Assembly: GCA_028292565.1 (NCBI GenBank)
Contig: JAQGMD010000460.1
Location: forward strand, 1 to 6,950
Source of the DNA: Burkholderia sp.
GTDB lineage: Bacteria; Pseudomonadota; Gammaproteobacteria; Burkholderiales; Burkholderiaceae
Direction: 5' to 3'
Length of the DNA stretch: 6,950 bases
Shown: one piece after another, positions 1 through 6,803 of the stretch
Layout of the letters: every line of letters starts with the position of its first letter
Position numbering within the stretch: position 1 is the stretch's first letter
Translations under genes and position numbers: made by a program
The notes under the pieces: model-generated
Database searches by the model: none
What the model was told of the DNA's origin: nothing
The model's input: the letters and a program-made list of their open reading frames with translations, nothing else

Positions 1-59
1 TTGAAGGATTAGATATCTTTACTTCAGGATGGCGCCAAGTATACCGACAGGTGCCGCTC

Positions 60-88
60 TTGTTTCTTTCACTTACATTCTGTATGAC
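60..88 (+). promoter_or_regulatory. Possible sigma-70 promoter upstream of cphA'
   Basis: A -35-like TTGTTT at 60-65 and a -10-like TATGAC at 83-88 are separated by 17 bp, in a locally AT-rich stretch about 120 bp before the cphA' start. Both boxes match the consensus only partly (3 of 6 and 4 of 6), so this is a weak prediction. Apart from this, positions 1-207 show no convincing gene or terminator. Confidence 0.25.
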
Positions 89-207
89 AAATTTTTCCGT
101 TCATAGGTAAACTAACCGGCCTTTTGAGACGTTAATCGTTGGAAATAAAACCCATTTGCGAACCTGAGCCACTGCGGCCCACTATCCATCAGCCCCAAGA
201 TTCATAC

Positions 208-2376
208 ATGAAGAACAAAAAGACCATTGAGATCATCAACACGATGGCTCTGCGCGGTCCGAACATCTGGACTTACCGTCCGATCATTGAAGCATGGGTC
301 GACATCGGCGATCTCGAAGATTCGCCTTCGAATACCATCCCCGGCTACTACGAACGCCTGACCGGCATGCTGCCGGGTCTGGTTGAGCATCGTTGCGGCG
401 TCGGCGAGCCCGGCGGTTTTTTGCAGCGCCTGCGCGAAGGCACCTGGCCGGCTCACATCATGGAACACGTGATGATTGAGTTGCAAAACCTCGCAGGCGT
501 TCAAACCGGTTTCGGCAAAGCCCGCGAAACGTCGACCCGCGGTGTCTACAAGGTGGTGGTTCGGGCACGGCATGAGCACGTCAGCCGCCTGGCCCTCACT
601 TCGGCGCGTGACCTGGTCATGGCGGCGATGGAAGATCGGCCGTTCGATGTGGCGGCCGCGGTGCAGGAGATGCGCGAGCTCGCGGACTCCGTAGCGCTTG
701 GCCCCAGCACCGCCTGCATCGTCGAAGCGGCGAACGACCGTCGCATTCCATCGATCCGGCTGAACGAAGGCAACCTGGTACAGCTCGGCTACGGCGCCCG
801 TCAACGCCGTATCTGGACTGCGGAAACCGACGGCACCAGCGCCATCGCCGAAGGTATTTCCAGCGACAAGGACCTGACCAAGAGCCTGCTCGCATCGTGT
901 GGCGTCCCCATCCCGGAAGGCAGGGTGGTGGATAGCGAGGAAGACGCATGGGAGGCGGCTGAAGAAATCGGTACGCCGGTCGTGGTCAAGCCAACCGATG
1001 GCAATCACGGTCGTGGCGTGTCGACCGACCTGAACACCCGGTCGGAAATCGACGCAGCCTACAGGCTCGCGCAGGATGAAGGCAGCGACGTCATTGTCGA
1101 AAAATTCATACGCGGCAATGAGCACCGACTGTTAGTTGTCGGCGGCCGTATGGTCGCTGCAGCGCGCGGTGAAGCCGCAACCGTCGTCGGCGACGGCACA
1201 TCGACAATCGCCCAACTGATCGATAGCCAGATCAATACTGACCCGCGCCGCGGTACAACGGAAGAGTTTCCGCTGAACCTGATCCTGCTCGATGAAGACC
1301 CTGCCGTGCGGCTGGAGCTCACTCGTCAGGGATTCGCACCCGATTCAGTGCCGCCCGCGGGACACTCGGTCCTGATACAGCGCAACGGCAATGTCGCCTT
1401 CGACGTTACCGACCAGGTGCACCCCAAGGTAGCGGCAGCCGCATCGCTCGCCGCTCGTATCGTCGGACTGGATATCGCCGGCGTCGACCTGGTCGCTGAA
1501 GACATTTCGCGTCCGCTCGACGAACAAGGCGGCGCCATCGTCGAAGTCAATGCCGGACCGGGTTTGCTCATGCACCTGAAACCGGCGGATGGACCGGCAC
1601 GACCAGTTGGCCGTGCGATCGTGGATCATCTGTTTCCGGAAACCGATAACGGCCGCATTCCCATCGTCGGCGTTACCGGTTCCCACGGCACCGCCATGGT
1701 GGCTCGCCTGACAGCGCGGATGCTGGACTTGAATGGCGCCTTTGTCGGGCTGGCCTGCAGTGACGGCCTGTACCTGAATCAGCGGCGCGTCGAAAACAGC
1801 GACTGCGCAAATTGGGAATCGGCGCAACGCGTGCTGATCAACCGCGCGGTGCAAGCCGCCGTGATTGAAAACGGCAGCCGCACGATCCTGTCCGAAGGTC
1901 TTGCCTACGACCGTTGCCAGGTCGGCGTCGTAACCAATATTGCTCCCGAAGCCAGCCTGCCGGAGTTCCATATCGACGACGCTGAACAGATGGGCAAGGT
2001 AATCCGCACCCAGGTCGACGTTGTGCTTCCAGAAGGCGCCGCGGTTCTCAATGCTGCGGATGAACGGGTGGCTGAGTTGGCCTCCTTGTGCGACGGCGAC
2101 GTGATCTTCTTTAGTATCGCAGCGGATACTCCGGTCCTGGCCCGGCATCGGGAAGAGGGCGGCCGCGCTGTATTCATCCGCGATGGCTATATAGTGCTGG
2201 CGACTGGAAGCGAAGAGACCCGCGTTACCGAACTCACCGGGATGACGCCGTCCGCTTCCAGAGAAATGTCGCTGATGACGGAGAATATCCTCGCATCGGT
2301 AGGAGCGGCATGGGCGCTGGATATTCCCGCGGATTTGATCCGTGCGGGGATCGGCTCTTTTGATTATGACGACTAG
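208..2376 (+). CDS. cphA': CphA'-type cyanophycin synthetase paralogue, C-terminally shortened (722 aa)
   Basis: This is a paralogue of cyanophycin synthetase, the cytoplasmic enzyme that builds multi-L-arginyl-poly-L-aspartate. The start ATG at 208 is chosen because the family N-terminus (ALRGPNIW, residues 14-21) follows directly; the frame is open back to a TTG at 139, but that extension is not family-like. The N domain (about 1-160) carries HIMEH (83-87), an HxxEH inverted-zincin motif. The ATP-grasp domain (about 215-475) keeps the nucleotide-site segment VVVKPTDGNHGRG (258-270) and the metal-site segment VEVNAGPG (445-452), but lacks about six residues of the loop that reads NLSTGG in the neighbouring synthetase. 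The Mur-ligase-like part (from about 484) is degenerate: the P-loop reads GSHGTAM (491-497) instead of GTNGKTT, and TNIAPEASL (577-585) replaces TNIGMGDHL. The protein ends before the C-terminal Mur domain. Arginine ligation therefore looks impossible. It may be a partner or priming subunit, or a dipeptide-using enzyme like cyanobacterial CphA2. The family call is certain; the function is not. Confidence 0.93.
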   Translation: MKNKKTIEIINTMALRGPNIWTYRPIIEAWVDIGDLEDSPSNTIPGYYERLTGMLPGLVEHRCGVGEPGGFLQRLREGTWPAHIMEHVMIELQNLAGVQTGFGKARETSTRGVYKVVVRARHEHVSRLALTSARDLVMAAMEDRPFDVAAAVQEMRELADSVALGPSTACIVEAANDRRIPSIRLNEGNLVQLGYGARQRRIWTAETDGTSAIAEGISSDKDLTKSLLASCGVPIPEGRVVDSEEDAWEAAEEIGTPVVVKPTDGNHGRGVSTDLNTRSEIDAAYRLAQDEGSDVIVEKFIRGNEHRLLVVGGRMVAAARGEAATVVGDGTSTIAQLIDSQINTDPRRGTTEEFPLNLILLDEDPAVRLELTRQGFAPDSVPPAGHSVLIQRNGNVAFDVTDQVHPKVAAAASLAARIVGLDIAGVDLVAEDISRPLDEQGGAIVEVNAGPGLLMHLKPADGPARPVGRAIVDHLFPETDNGRIPIVGVTGSHGTAMVARLTARMLDLNGAFVGLACSDGLYLNQRRVENSDCANWESAQRVLINRAVQAAVIENGSRTILSEGLAYDRCQVGVVTNIAPEASLPEFHIDDAEQMGKVIRTQVDVVLPEGAAVLNAADERVAELASLCDGDVIFFSIAADTPVLARHREEGGRAVFIRDGYIVLATGSEETRVTELTGMTPSASREMSLMTENILASVGAAWALDIPADLIRAGIGSFDYDD

Positions 2377-2469
2377 CGCGGGAAGCGCCAAGAATTCGGG
2401 TGCGGCAAATCCCTGCGCAGTCCGAATCGGTACAAGCTTTCGTTGATGCTCCTCTGAAAAGTAATAAAC

Positions 2470-2505
2470 GTACGTCTGTAACCCAAGCAGTAATACCAGA
2501 CGTAC
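2470..2505 (+). repeat. Perfect 9-bp inverted repeat in the cphA'-cphA spacer
   Basis: GTACGTCTG at 2470-2478 is matched exactly by its reverse complement CAGACGTAC at 2497-2505, with an 18-nt loop between them. The right arm ends 5 nt before the AGGA ribosome-binding site of cphA. It could be an operator for a dimeric regulator or an mRNA hairpin that modulates cphA translation or reduces read-through from cphA'. No T-run follows, so a standard rho-independent terminator is unlikely. Confidence 0.6.
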
Positions 2506-2510
2506 AAACA

Positions 2511-2514
2511 AGGA
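2511..2514 (+). promoter_or_regulatory. Ribosome-binding site of cphA
   Basis: AGGA lies 8 nt before the ATG at 2523. It supports that start over the in-frame GTG at 2400, which would add a 41-residue extension with no resemblance to the family N-terminus. Confidence 0.7.
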
Positions 2515-2522
2515 AACTGTTC

Positions 2523-5087
2523 ATGGAAATCTCGCGTATCCGCGCGTTGCGTGGTCCTAATCTCTGGAGTCGGCATACGTCGATCGAAGCTGTTGTCACT
2601 TGTGCCGATGCCGAGCGTGACATCGCCGCGCTATCCGGTTTCGAAACGAAGCTGCGCGCGCGTTTTCCGGAAATAAAATTTCTCGAACCGGCCAGCCAGG
2701 ACCATCCGTGTTCCCTCGCCCATGCGCTTGAGGCCGCCGCACTCGAATTGCAGGCTCAGGCCGGATGCCCTGTCACGTTCGGCCGCACGATCGAAACGAT
2801 CGAGCGCGGAACCTTTCAGGTCATCGTCGAATACACCGAGGAAGCGGTTGGCAAGCTGGCATTCGGGCTGGCAGAGGAACTGTGCCGCAGTGCGCTGGAT
2901 GACACCTCCTTCGACCTCAAACTTGCGCTCACTCGCTTGCGTGAGCTGGATGAAGACATCCGCCTCGGACCGAGCACCGGCTCGATCGTGCACGCTGCGG
3001 TTGCACGTGGTATTCCCTACCGCCGACTGACCGAAGGCAGCATGGTGCAGTTCGGCTGGGGTAGCCGCCAGATCCGCATCCAGGCCGCGGAGACGGGATA
3101 CACCAGCGCCATTGCGGAATCCATTGCCCAGGACAAGGAACTCACCAAGAAATTGCTGCGCGCCGCCGGCGTACCAGTACCGCAGGGACGTGCGGTAGCG
3201 GATGCGGAAGATGCATGGAAGGCCGCGTGCGAAATCGGCGAGCCGGTGGTGGTCAAGCCGCGTGACGGCAACCAGGGCAAAGGCGTCGCAGTCAACATCA
3301 AGACCCGTGAAGAAGTGATGTCCGCCTTCGCCAATGCGCAGTTGGTCCGCGACGACGTGATCGTGGAGCGCTACATCAGCGGCCACGATTACCGCATGCT
3401 CGTAATAGGTGACCAGCTGGTGGCAGCCGCGCGCCGCGAACCGCCGCAGGTTCTCGGTGACGGCGTTCACAACATTGGCGAGCTGGTAGAGCAGGTCAAC
3501 CGCGACCCGCTGCGCGGCGACGGCCATGCATCGCCACTCACCAAGATCAGGCTGGACGACATTGCGGTCAAGACCCTGACCAAGCAGGGCTACACGGCGG
3601 AAAGCATTCCCGCCAAAGGCGTGCGTGTCGTGTTACGCAACAACGCCAACCTGAGTACCGGAGGCATTGCAACGGACGTGACTGACGACGTGCATCCGCA
3701 ACTGGCGGCGCGTGCGGTGGAAGCTGCGCAAATGGTCGGCCTCGATATCTGCGGCGTCGACCTCGTCTGCGAAAGCGTGCTCAAACCGATGGAAGAACAA
3801 GGCGGCGGCATCGTCGAAGTCAACGCCGCGCCGGGTTTGCGCATGCATCTTCGTCCCTCGTTCGGCCAGGGACGTCCAGTGGGTGAGGCCATCGTTTCCA
3901 CCATGTTCCGCGAAGGCGACGATGGCCGCATCCCGGTGGTGGCGGTGGCCGGCACCAATGGCAAGACCACCACGGTCAGGCTGATCGCTCACATCCTGGG
4001 CAGCAACAAACATCGCGTCGGCATGACGACCACCGACGGCGTGTATATCGAAAACCAGCGCATCGACACCGGCGACTGCAGCGGCCCGCGCAGTGCGCGC
4101 AATGTGTTGATGCATCCTGATGTCGATGCGGCGGTATTCGAAACCGCACGCGGCGGCGTCCTGCGTGAAGGCCTGGGCTTTGACCGCTGCAACGTCGCCG
4201 TGGTGACCAACATCGGCATGGGCGATCATCTCGGCCTCAGCTTCATCAGCACGGTGGAAGACCTCGCGGTAGTCAAGCGCGTGATCGTGCAGAACGTCGC
4301 ATCGAACGGCATGGCGGTACTCAATGCCGCCGATCCGATGGTGGCCAATATGGCTTCGTCATGCCCCGGCGCGGTCACTTTCTTCGCGAAAGACGGCAAT
4401 CACCCGGTGCTGGCGACACACCGGGCACAAGGCCGCCGGGTTTTATACCTGCACGGTGATTCGATCGTGGCTGCCGAAGGCAAGAGCGCGCACCGGATCC
4501 CGCTGGCGATGATACCGATCACGAATAACGGCAAGATCGGCTTCCAGGTCGAGAATGCGATGGCCGCCATCGGCGCCGCGTGGGCGCTCAACATTGAATG
4601 GAAAACCATACACGCTGGGCTGAACACGTTCGTCAGCGATGCCAGCACTGCACCGGGCAGGTTCAACCTGTTCTCCTATAACGGCGCGACGCTGATCGCC
4701 GACTATGGCCACAATCCCGATGCCATCAGCGCACTGGTATCCGCGATAGACAGCATGCCCGCCAATCGCCGCAGCGTAGTCATCAGCGGCGCCGGCGATC
4801 GCCGTGACGACGACATCCGCCGTCAAACCCAGATACTGGGAGACGCATTCGACGAAGTCATTTTGTATGAGGACCAGTGTCAGCGCGGGCGCAAGGATGG
4901 AGAAGTGGTTGCCTTGCTGCGCGAAGGACTGGCAAACGCACGGCGCACCAGTACCGTTCGGGAGATCCGCGGTGAGTTCGTTGCCATTGATACGGCGCTT
5001 GCTGGATTGACGAACGGCGACCTTTGCCTGATCCTCATCGACCAGATCGACGAGGCGCTGGAGTACATCAAGCAGCGCACACAGTAG
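2523..5087 (+). CDS. cphA: Cyanophycin synthetase, full length (854 aa)
   Basis: This enzyme makes cyanophycin by alternate ATP-dependent additions: aspartate to the backbone C-terminus by the ATP-grasp domain, then arginine to the side-chain carboxylate by the Mur-ligase-like domain. The start at 2523 places the family signature ALRGPNLW at residues 8-15. The N domain spans about 1-150. The ATP-grasp domain (about 200-460) shows VVVKPRDGNQGKG (242-254), the loop NLSTGG (376-381) and VEVNAAPG (431-438). The Mur-like domain has a complete P-loop GTNGKTT (477-483), the TTTDGVY segment (502-508), ETARGGVLREGL (540-551) and NIGMGDHLG (563-571). The C-terminal domain includes DYGHNPDA (727-734) and SGAGDRRDDD (755-764). 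The length is typical of CphA1-type enzymes. One oddity is that the N-domain motif reads HALEA (67-71), so the second histidine of HxxEH, present in the upstream paralogue, is lost. The gene is probably co-transcribed with cphA', 146 bp upstream. Confidence 0.97.
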   Translation: MEISRIRALRGPNLWSRHTSIEAVVTCADAERDIAALSGFETKLRARFPEIKFLEPASQDHPCSLAHALEAAALELQAQAGCPVTFGRTIETIERGTFQVIVEYTEEAVGKLAFGLAEELCRSALDDTSFDLKLALTRLRELDEDIRLGPSTGSIVHAAVARGIPYRRLTEGSMVQFGWGSRQIRIQAAETGYTSAIAESIAQDKELTKKLLRAAGVPVPQGRAVADAEDAWKAACEIGEPVVVKPRDGNQGKGVAVNIKTREEVMSAFANAQLVRDDVIVERYISGHDYRMLVIGDQLVAAARREPPQVLGDGVHNIGELVEQVNRDPLRGDGHASPLTKIRLDDIAVKTLTKQGYTAESIPAKGVRVVLRNNANLSTGGIATDVTDDVHPQLAARAVEAAQMVGLDICGVDLVCESVLKPMEEQGGGIVEVNAAPGLRMHLRPSFGQGRPVGEAIVSTMFREGDDGRIPVVAVAGTNGKTTTVRLIAHILGSNKHRVGMTTTDGVYIENQRIDTGDCSGPRSARNVLMHPDVDAAVFETARGGVLREGLGFDRCNVAVVTNIGMGDHLGLSFISTVEDLAVVKRVIVQNVASNGMAVLNAADPMVANMASSCPGAVTFFAKDGNHPVLATHRAQGRRVLYLHGDSIVAAEGKSAHRIPLAMIPITNNGKIGFQVENAMAAIGAAWALNIEWKTIHAGLNTFVSDASTAPGRFNLFSYNGATLIADYGHNPDAISALVSAIDSMPANRRSVVISGAGDRRDDDIRRQTQILGDAFDEVILYEDQCQRGRKDGEVVALLREGLANARRTSTVREIRGEFVAIDTALAGLTNGDLCLILIDQIDEALEYIKQRTQ

Positions 5088-5371
5088 TCGCAGGTTGGGA
5101 TGCTAATCCCATCATTCACACCCAAACAAAAGCCAGCGATTGCGCGGAGGGTGAATGTTGGATTTGCATCCCATCTAAACCCCCGCTCGGTCCCTTACGC
5201 TGGGACAGGCCCAGTTCGCACCCATTCCCCATCCCCCCTCAATAAGCCCTCGGCTTGCGCCTCATCAGCGCCTTCCCCCATACCCGCTGGCAAAATCGAG
5301 CCCATGCGGGGCATCAACCCTTGCGATCCATCTCCCTGAACCAAAACAAGACCATCAGCAAGGACGCTCAC
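5088..5371. other. Non-coding spacer with small hairpins between cphA and the PerM-family gene
   Basis: No gene is supported here. TGGGAT (5096-5101) and ATCCCA (5106-5111) can form a 6-bp stem with a 4-nt loop just after the cphA stop, but no T-run follows, so at best it is a weak or Rho-assisted 3' end. A second possible stem is CTGGG/CCCAG (5200-5204 with 5210-5214), competing with GTCCC/GGGAC (5190-5194 with 5202-5206). From about 5170 to 5300 the plus strand is C-rich and G-poor, a composition that can favour Rho loading. No convincing promoter for the downstream gene was found. Confidence 0.4.
5360..5364 (+). promoter_or_regulatory. Ribosome-binding site of the PerM-family gene
   Basis: AAGGA lies 7 nt before the ATG at 5372. 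This decides that start over the in-frame ATG at 5255, which would add 39 polar residues before the first membrane segment. Confidence 0.75.
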
Positions 5372-6415
5372 ATGTTCGGATTCGATCCACGCATCGCAAA
5401 AAAGACGTGGACCGTGTTCCTCGTCGCCTTGCTGCTGTTCATCATCTTCCAGGTCCGCCTGACGCTGCTGGTCCTCGTCTTCGCGATTTTCTTCGCCTAC
5501 CTCATACACCCGCTGGTCCGCTTCGTCGACCGCAATACGCCGCGCTACGTGCCCCGCACGGCTGCCATCGCCGTGGCATACATCCTCATCATTGGCATCC
5601 TGGCCACGGCCGTTACCGTCGTTGGCACACGCATGGCCGATGAGGCGGCGAACCTCGGTCAGCAGCTCCCAGCGCTGCTCGACCCTAAAAACGTTTCCCA
5701 ACGCATTCCGTTGCCGGCTTTCCTGGAGCCGATGCGCGAGCATGTGCTGGAATTCCTCCAGGAACAATTCAAAAGCGGCAAAGACCAGGCACTTCCGCTC
5801 ATCCAGCGTTTCGGTACGGGCGTAATGCAGGCAGTCAGCAACGTTTTCTATATCGTGCTGATCCCGATCCTCGGCTTTCTGCTGATTAAAGACGCACCGA
5901 AATTACGCGCTCAATTCCTGTCGAAGCTTGATCACGACAAGCGCGGGTTGGCGGCAGAAATCGTGAAGGACCTGCATATCGTGCTTGCCGGTTTTGTACG
6001 TGCATTGCTGTTGCTGTCCCTTGCGACGTTCATAGGCTACAGCATTGCATTTACCTTACTCGACGTGCCGTATGCATTGATTCTCGCCGGTGTTGCCGCG
6101 TTGCTTGAATTCATTCCTGTGGTCGGCCCGCTCAGCGGTGCAATGATTGTGCTGGGCGTTGCAGCGGTCAGCGGCTATGAGAATCTGTTGTGGCTGGCGG
6201 CATTCTTCCTTGCCTATCAAGCCATGCAGGAATACATGCTTAGCCCGTATCTGATGAGCGAAGAGCTGGAGATACCACCATTACTGGTGATCGTCGGTGT
6301 ATTGGCCGGCGAGCAACTCGGCGGGATAGCCGGGATGTTCCTGTCGATACCTGTCATTGCCGCGCTCCGGCTCATACTGACAAGAACCATTGCGCGCCGG
6401 AAGCCGACCATATGA
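5372..6415 (+). CDS. PerM/AI-2E-family (UPF0118) integral membrane transporter
   Basis: This is a 347-aa inner-membrane protein of the AI-2E transporter family, which includes E. coli PerM and TqsA. Hydrophobic segments lie at about residues 12-28, 30-46, 62-85, 152-173, 204-230, 232-264, 270-288 and 300-336. A soluble, partly helical loop of about 65 residues (88-150) follows the third segment, as is usual for the family. Family signatures are LLEFIPVVGPLSGA (244-257), the YMLSPYLM segment (288-295), and the C-terminal LLVIVGVLAGEQLGG (304-318) followed by GMFLSIPVIAALR (321-333). Members have been linked to autoinducer-2 export, other small-molecule export and cation/proton antiport, so the substrate cannot be named. 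It lies on the same strand 284 bp after cphA, probably as a separate transcript. A role in cyanophycin metabolism is not implied by the sequence. Confidence 0.93.
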   Translation: MFGFDPRIAKKTWTVFLVALLLFIIFQVRLTLLVLVFAIFFAYLIHPLVRFVDRNTPRYVPRTAAIAVAYILIIGILATAVTVVGTRMADEAANLGQQLPALLDPKNVSQRIPLPAFLEPMREHVLEFLQEQFKSGKDQALPLIQRFGTGVMQAVSNVFYIVLIPILGFLLIKDAPKLRAQFLSKLDHDKRGLAAEIVKDLHIVLAGFVRALLLLSLATFIGYSIAFTLLDVPYALILAGVAALLEFIPVVGPLSGAMIVLGVAAVSGYENLLWLAAFFLAYQAMQEYMLSPYLMSEELEIPPLLVIVGVLAGEQLGGIAGMFLSIPVIAALRLILTRTIARRKPTI

Positions 6416-6456
6416 AAATGTATTTCCCATGCGAAAACTTGTTTAAATATATTGCC

Positions 6457-6484
6457 GAACTTTCACAATGTTTCCTGATCTATA
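6457..6484 (+). promoter_or_regulatory. Possible ECF-sigma (RpoE-like) or sigma-70 promoter of the csbD-like gene
   Basis: GAACTT at 6457-6462 resembles the -35 element of RpoE-type ECF sigma factors (GGAACTT), and TCTATA at 6479-6484, 16 bp downstream, resembles their TCTAA/TCTGA -10 element. Alternatively TATAAA at 6481-6486 is a good sigma-70 -10 box, but the hexamer 17 bp upstream (AACTTT) is a poor -35 box. Either reading gives a leader of about 35 nt before the ATG at 6528. An alternative-sigma promoter would fit a stress-protein gene. Confidence 0.4.
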
Positions 6485-6514
6485 AAGTAGAAGCGATCGG
6501 CTTCGTAATCAATC

Positions 6515-6520
6515 AGGAGG
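6515..6520 (+). promoter_or_regulatory. Strong Shine-Dalgarno of the csbD-like gene
   Basis: A complete AGGAGG lies 7 nt before the ATG. It is the best ribosome-binding site in the window and predicts high expression of this small protein. Confidence 0.85.
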
Positions 6521-6527
6521 TACTCTC

Positions 6528-6716
6528 ATGAATAAAGACCAAGTCAAAGGCGCTGCAAAACAGGTGGCCGGCAAAATCCAGGAACAAGCCGGACGCGTCA
6601 CCGGAAGTGCTGAACATGAGGCTAAAGGACTCGGCAAGCAAGCTGAAGGCACCGTGCAGAAAAACTACGGCGATGCAAAGGAAAATGTGAATGACGCTTT
6701 GAAAAAAGGTCATTAA
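6528..6716 (+). CDS. CsbD-family general stress response protein (62 aa)
   Basis: This is a small, highly hydrophilic, lysine- and alanine-rich protein of the CsbD family, which includes B. subtilis CsbD and E. coli YjbJ. The family pattern is visible: MNKDQVKGAAKQVAGK (1-16), EQAGRVTGS (19-27), EAKGLGKQAEGTVQ (31-44), then GDAKENV (48-54). The length is normal for the family. There are no membrane segments, signal peptide or cysteines. Members are often abundant and induced in stress or stationary phase, but their biochemical role is unknown. It appears to be a single-gene transcription unit with its own putative promoter, a consensus Shine-Dalgarno sequence and a strong terminator 50 bp after the stop. 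Confidence 0.93.
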   Translation: MNKDQVKGAAKQVAGKIQEQAGRVTGSAEHEAKGLGKQAEGTVQKNYGDAKENVNDALKKGH

Positions 6717-6765
6717 ACAAAGCTGCTGAAGCATGGACGCGGGACTCCCCGCCTGCGTTCATACC

Positions 6766-6803
6766 AGCGCCACATACCGTCAAAGTTGTGGCGCTCTTTT
6801 TTT
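6766..6803 (+). terminator. Rho-independent terminator after the csbD-like gene
   Basis: AGCGCCACA (6766-6774) pairs perfectly with TGTGGCGCT (6787-6795) around a 12-nt loop, followed by C and seven Ts (6797-6803). A smaller stem, GCGGG/CCCGC (6739-6743 with 6748-6752), sits just before it. This is a textbook intrinsic terminator and marks the end of the csbD-like transcript. Confidence 0.93.

Noticed and set aside
139..207. Upstream TTG start adding 23 residues to CphA'
   Set aside because: The added residues have no family-like sequence and the TTG has no good ribosome-binding site. The ATG at 208 places the ALRGPN motif at the usual distance from the start.
208..2376. cphA' as a pseudogene
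   Set aside because: The frame is uninterrupted over 722 codons, the N-domain motif and ATP-grasp core are kept, and similarly shortened paralogues beside cphA are known in Betaproteobacteria. The losses look like specialisation rather than decay.
1345..2511. Long minus-strand open frame (388 codons) opposite cphA'
   Set aside because: It is antisense to a clear coding region, shows no recognisable domain, and arises from codon bias in GC-rich DNA. The same holds for minus-strand frames at 202-1125, 2631-3527 and 5195-5767.
2400..2522. GTG start at 2400 adding 41 residues to CphA
   Set aside because: It would translate through the inverted repeat and the AGGA ribosome-binding site, and the extension does not resemble the family N-terminus. 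ATG 2523 is well supported.
5100..5339. Small plus-strand open frames in the spacer after cphA
   Set aside because: They have no ribosome-binding sites, are proline- and serine-rich low-complexity translations of C-rich DNA, and match no family I recognise.
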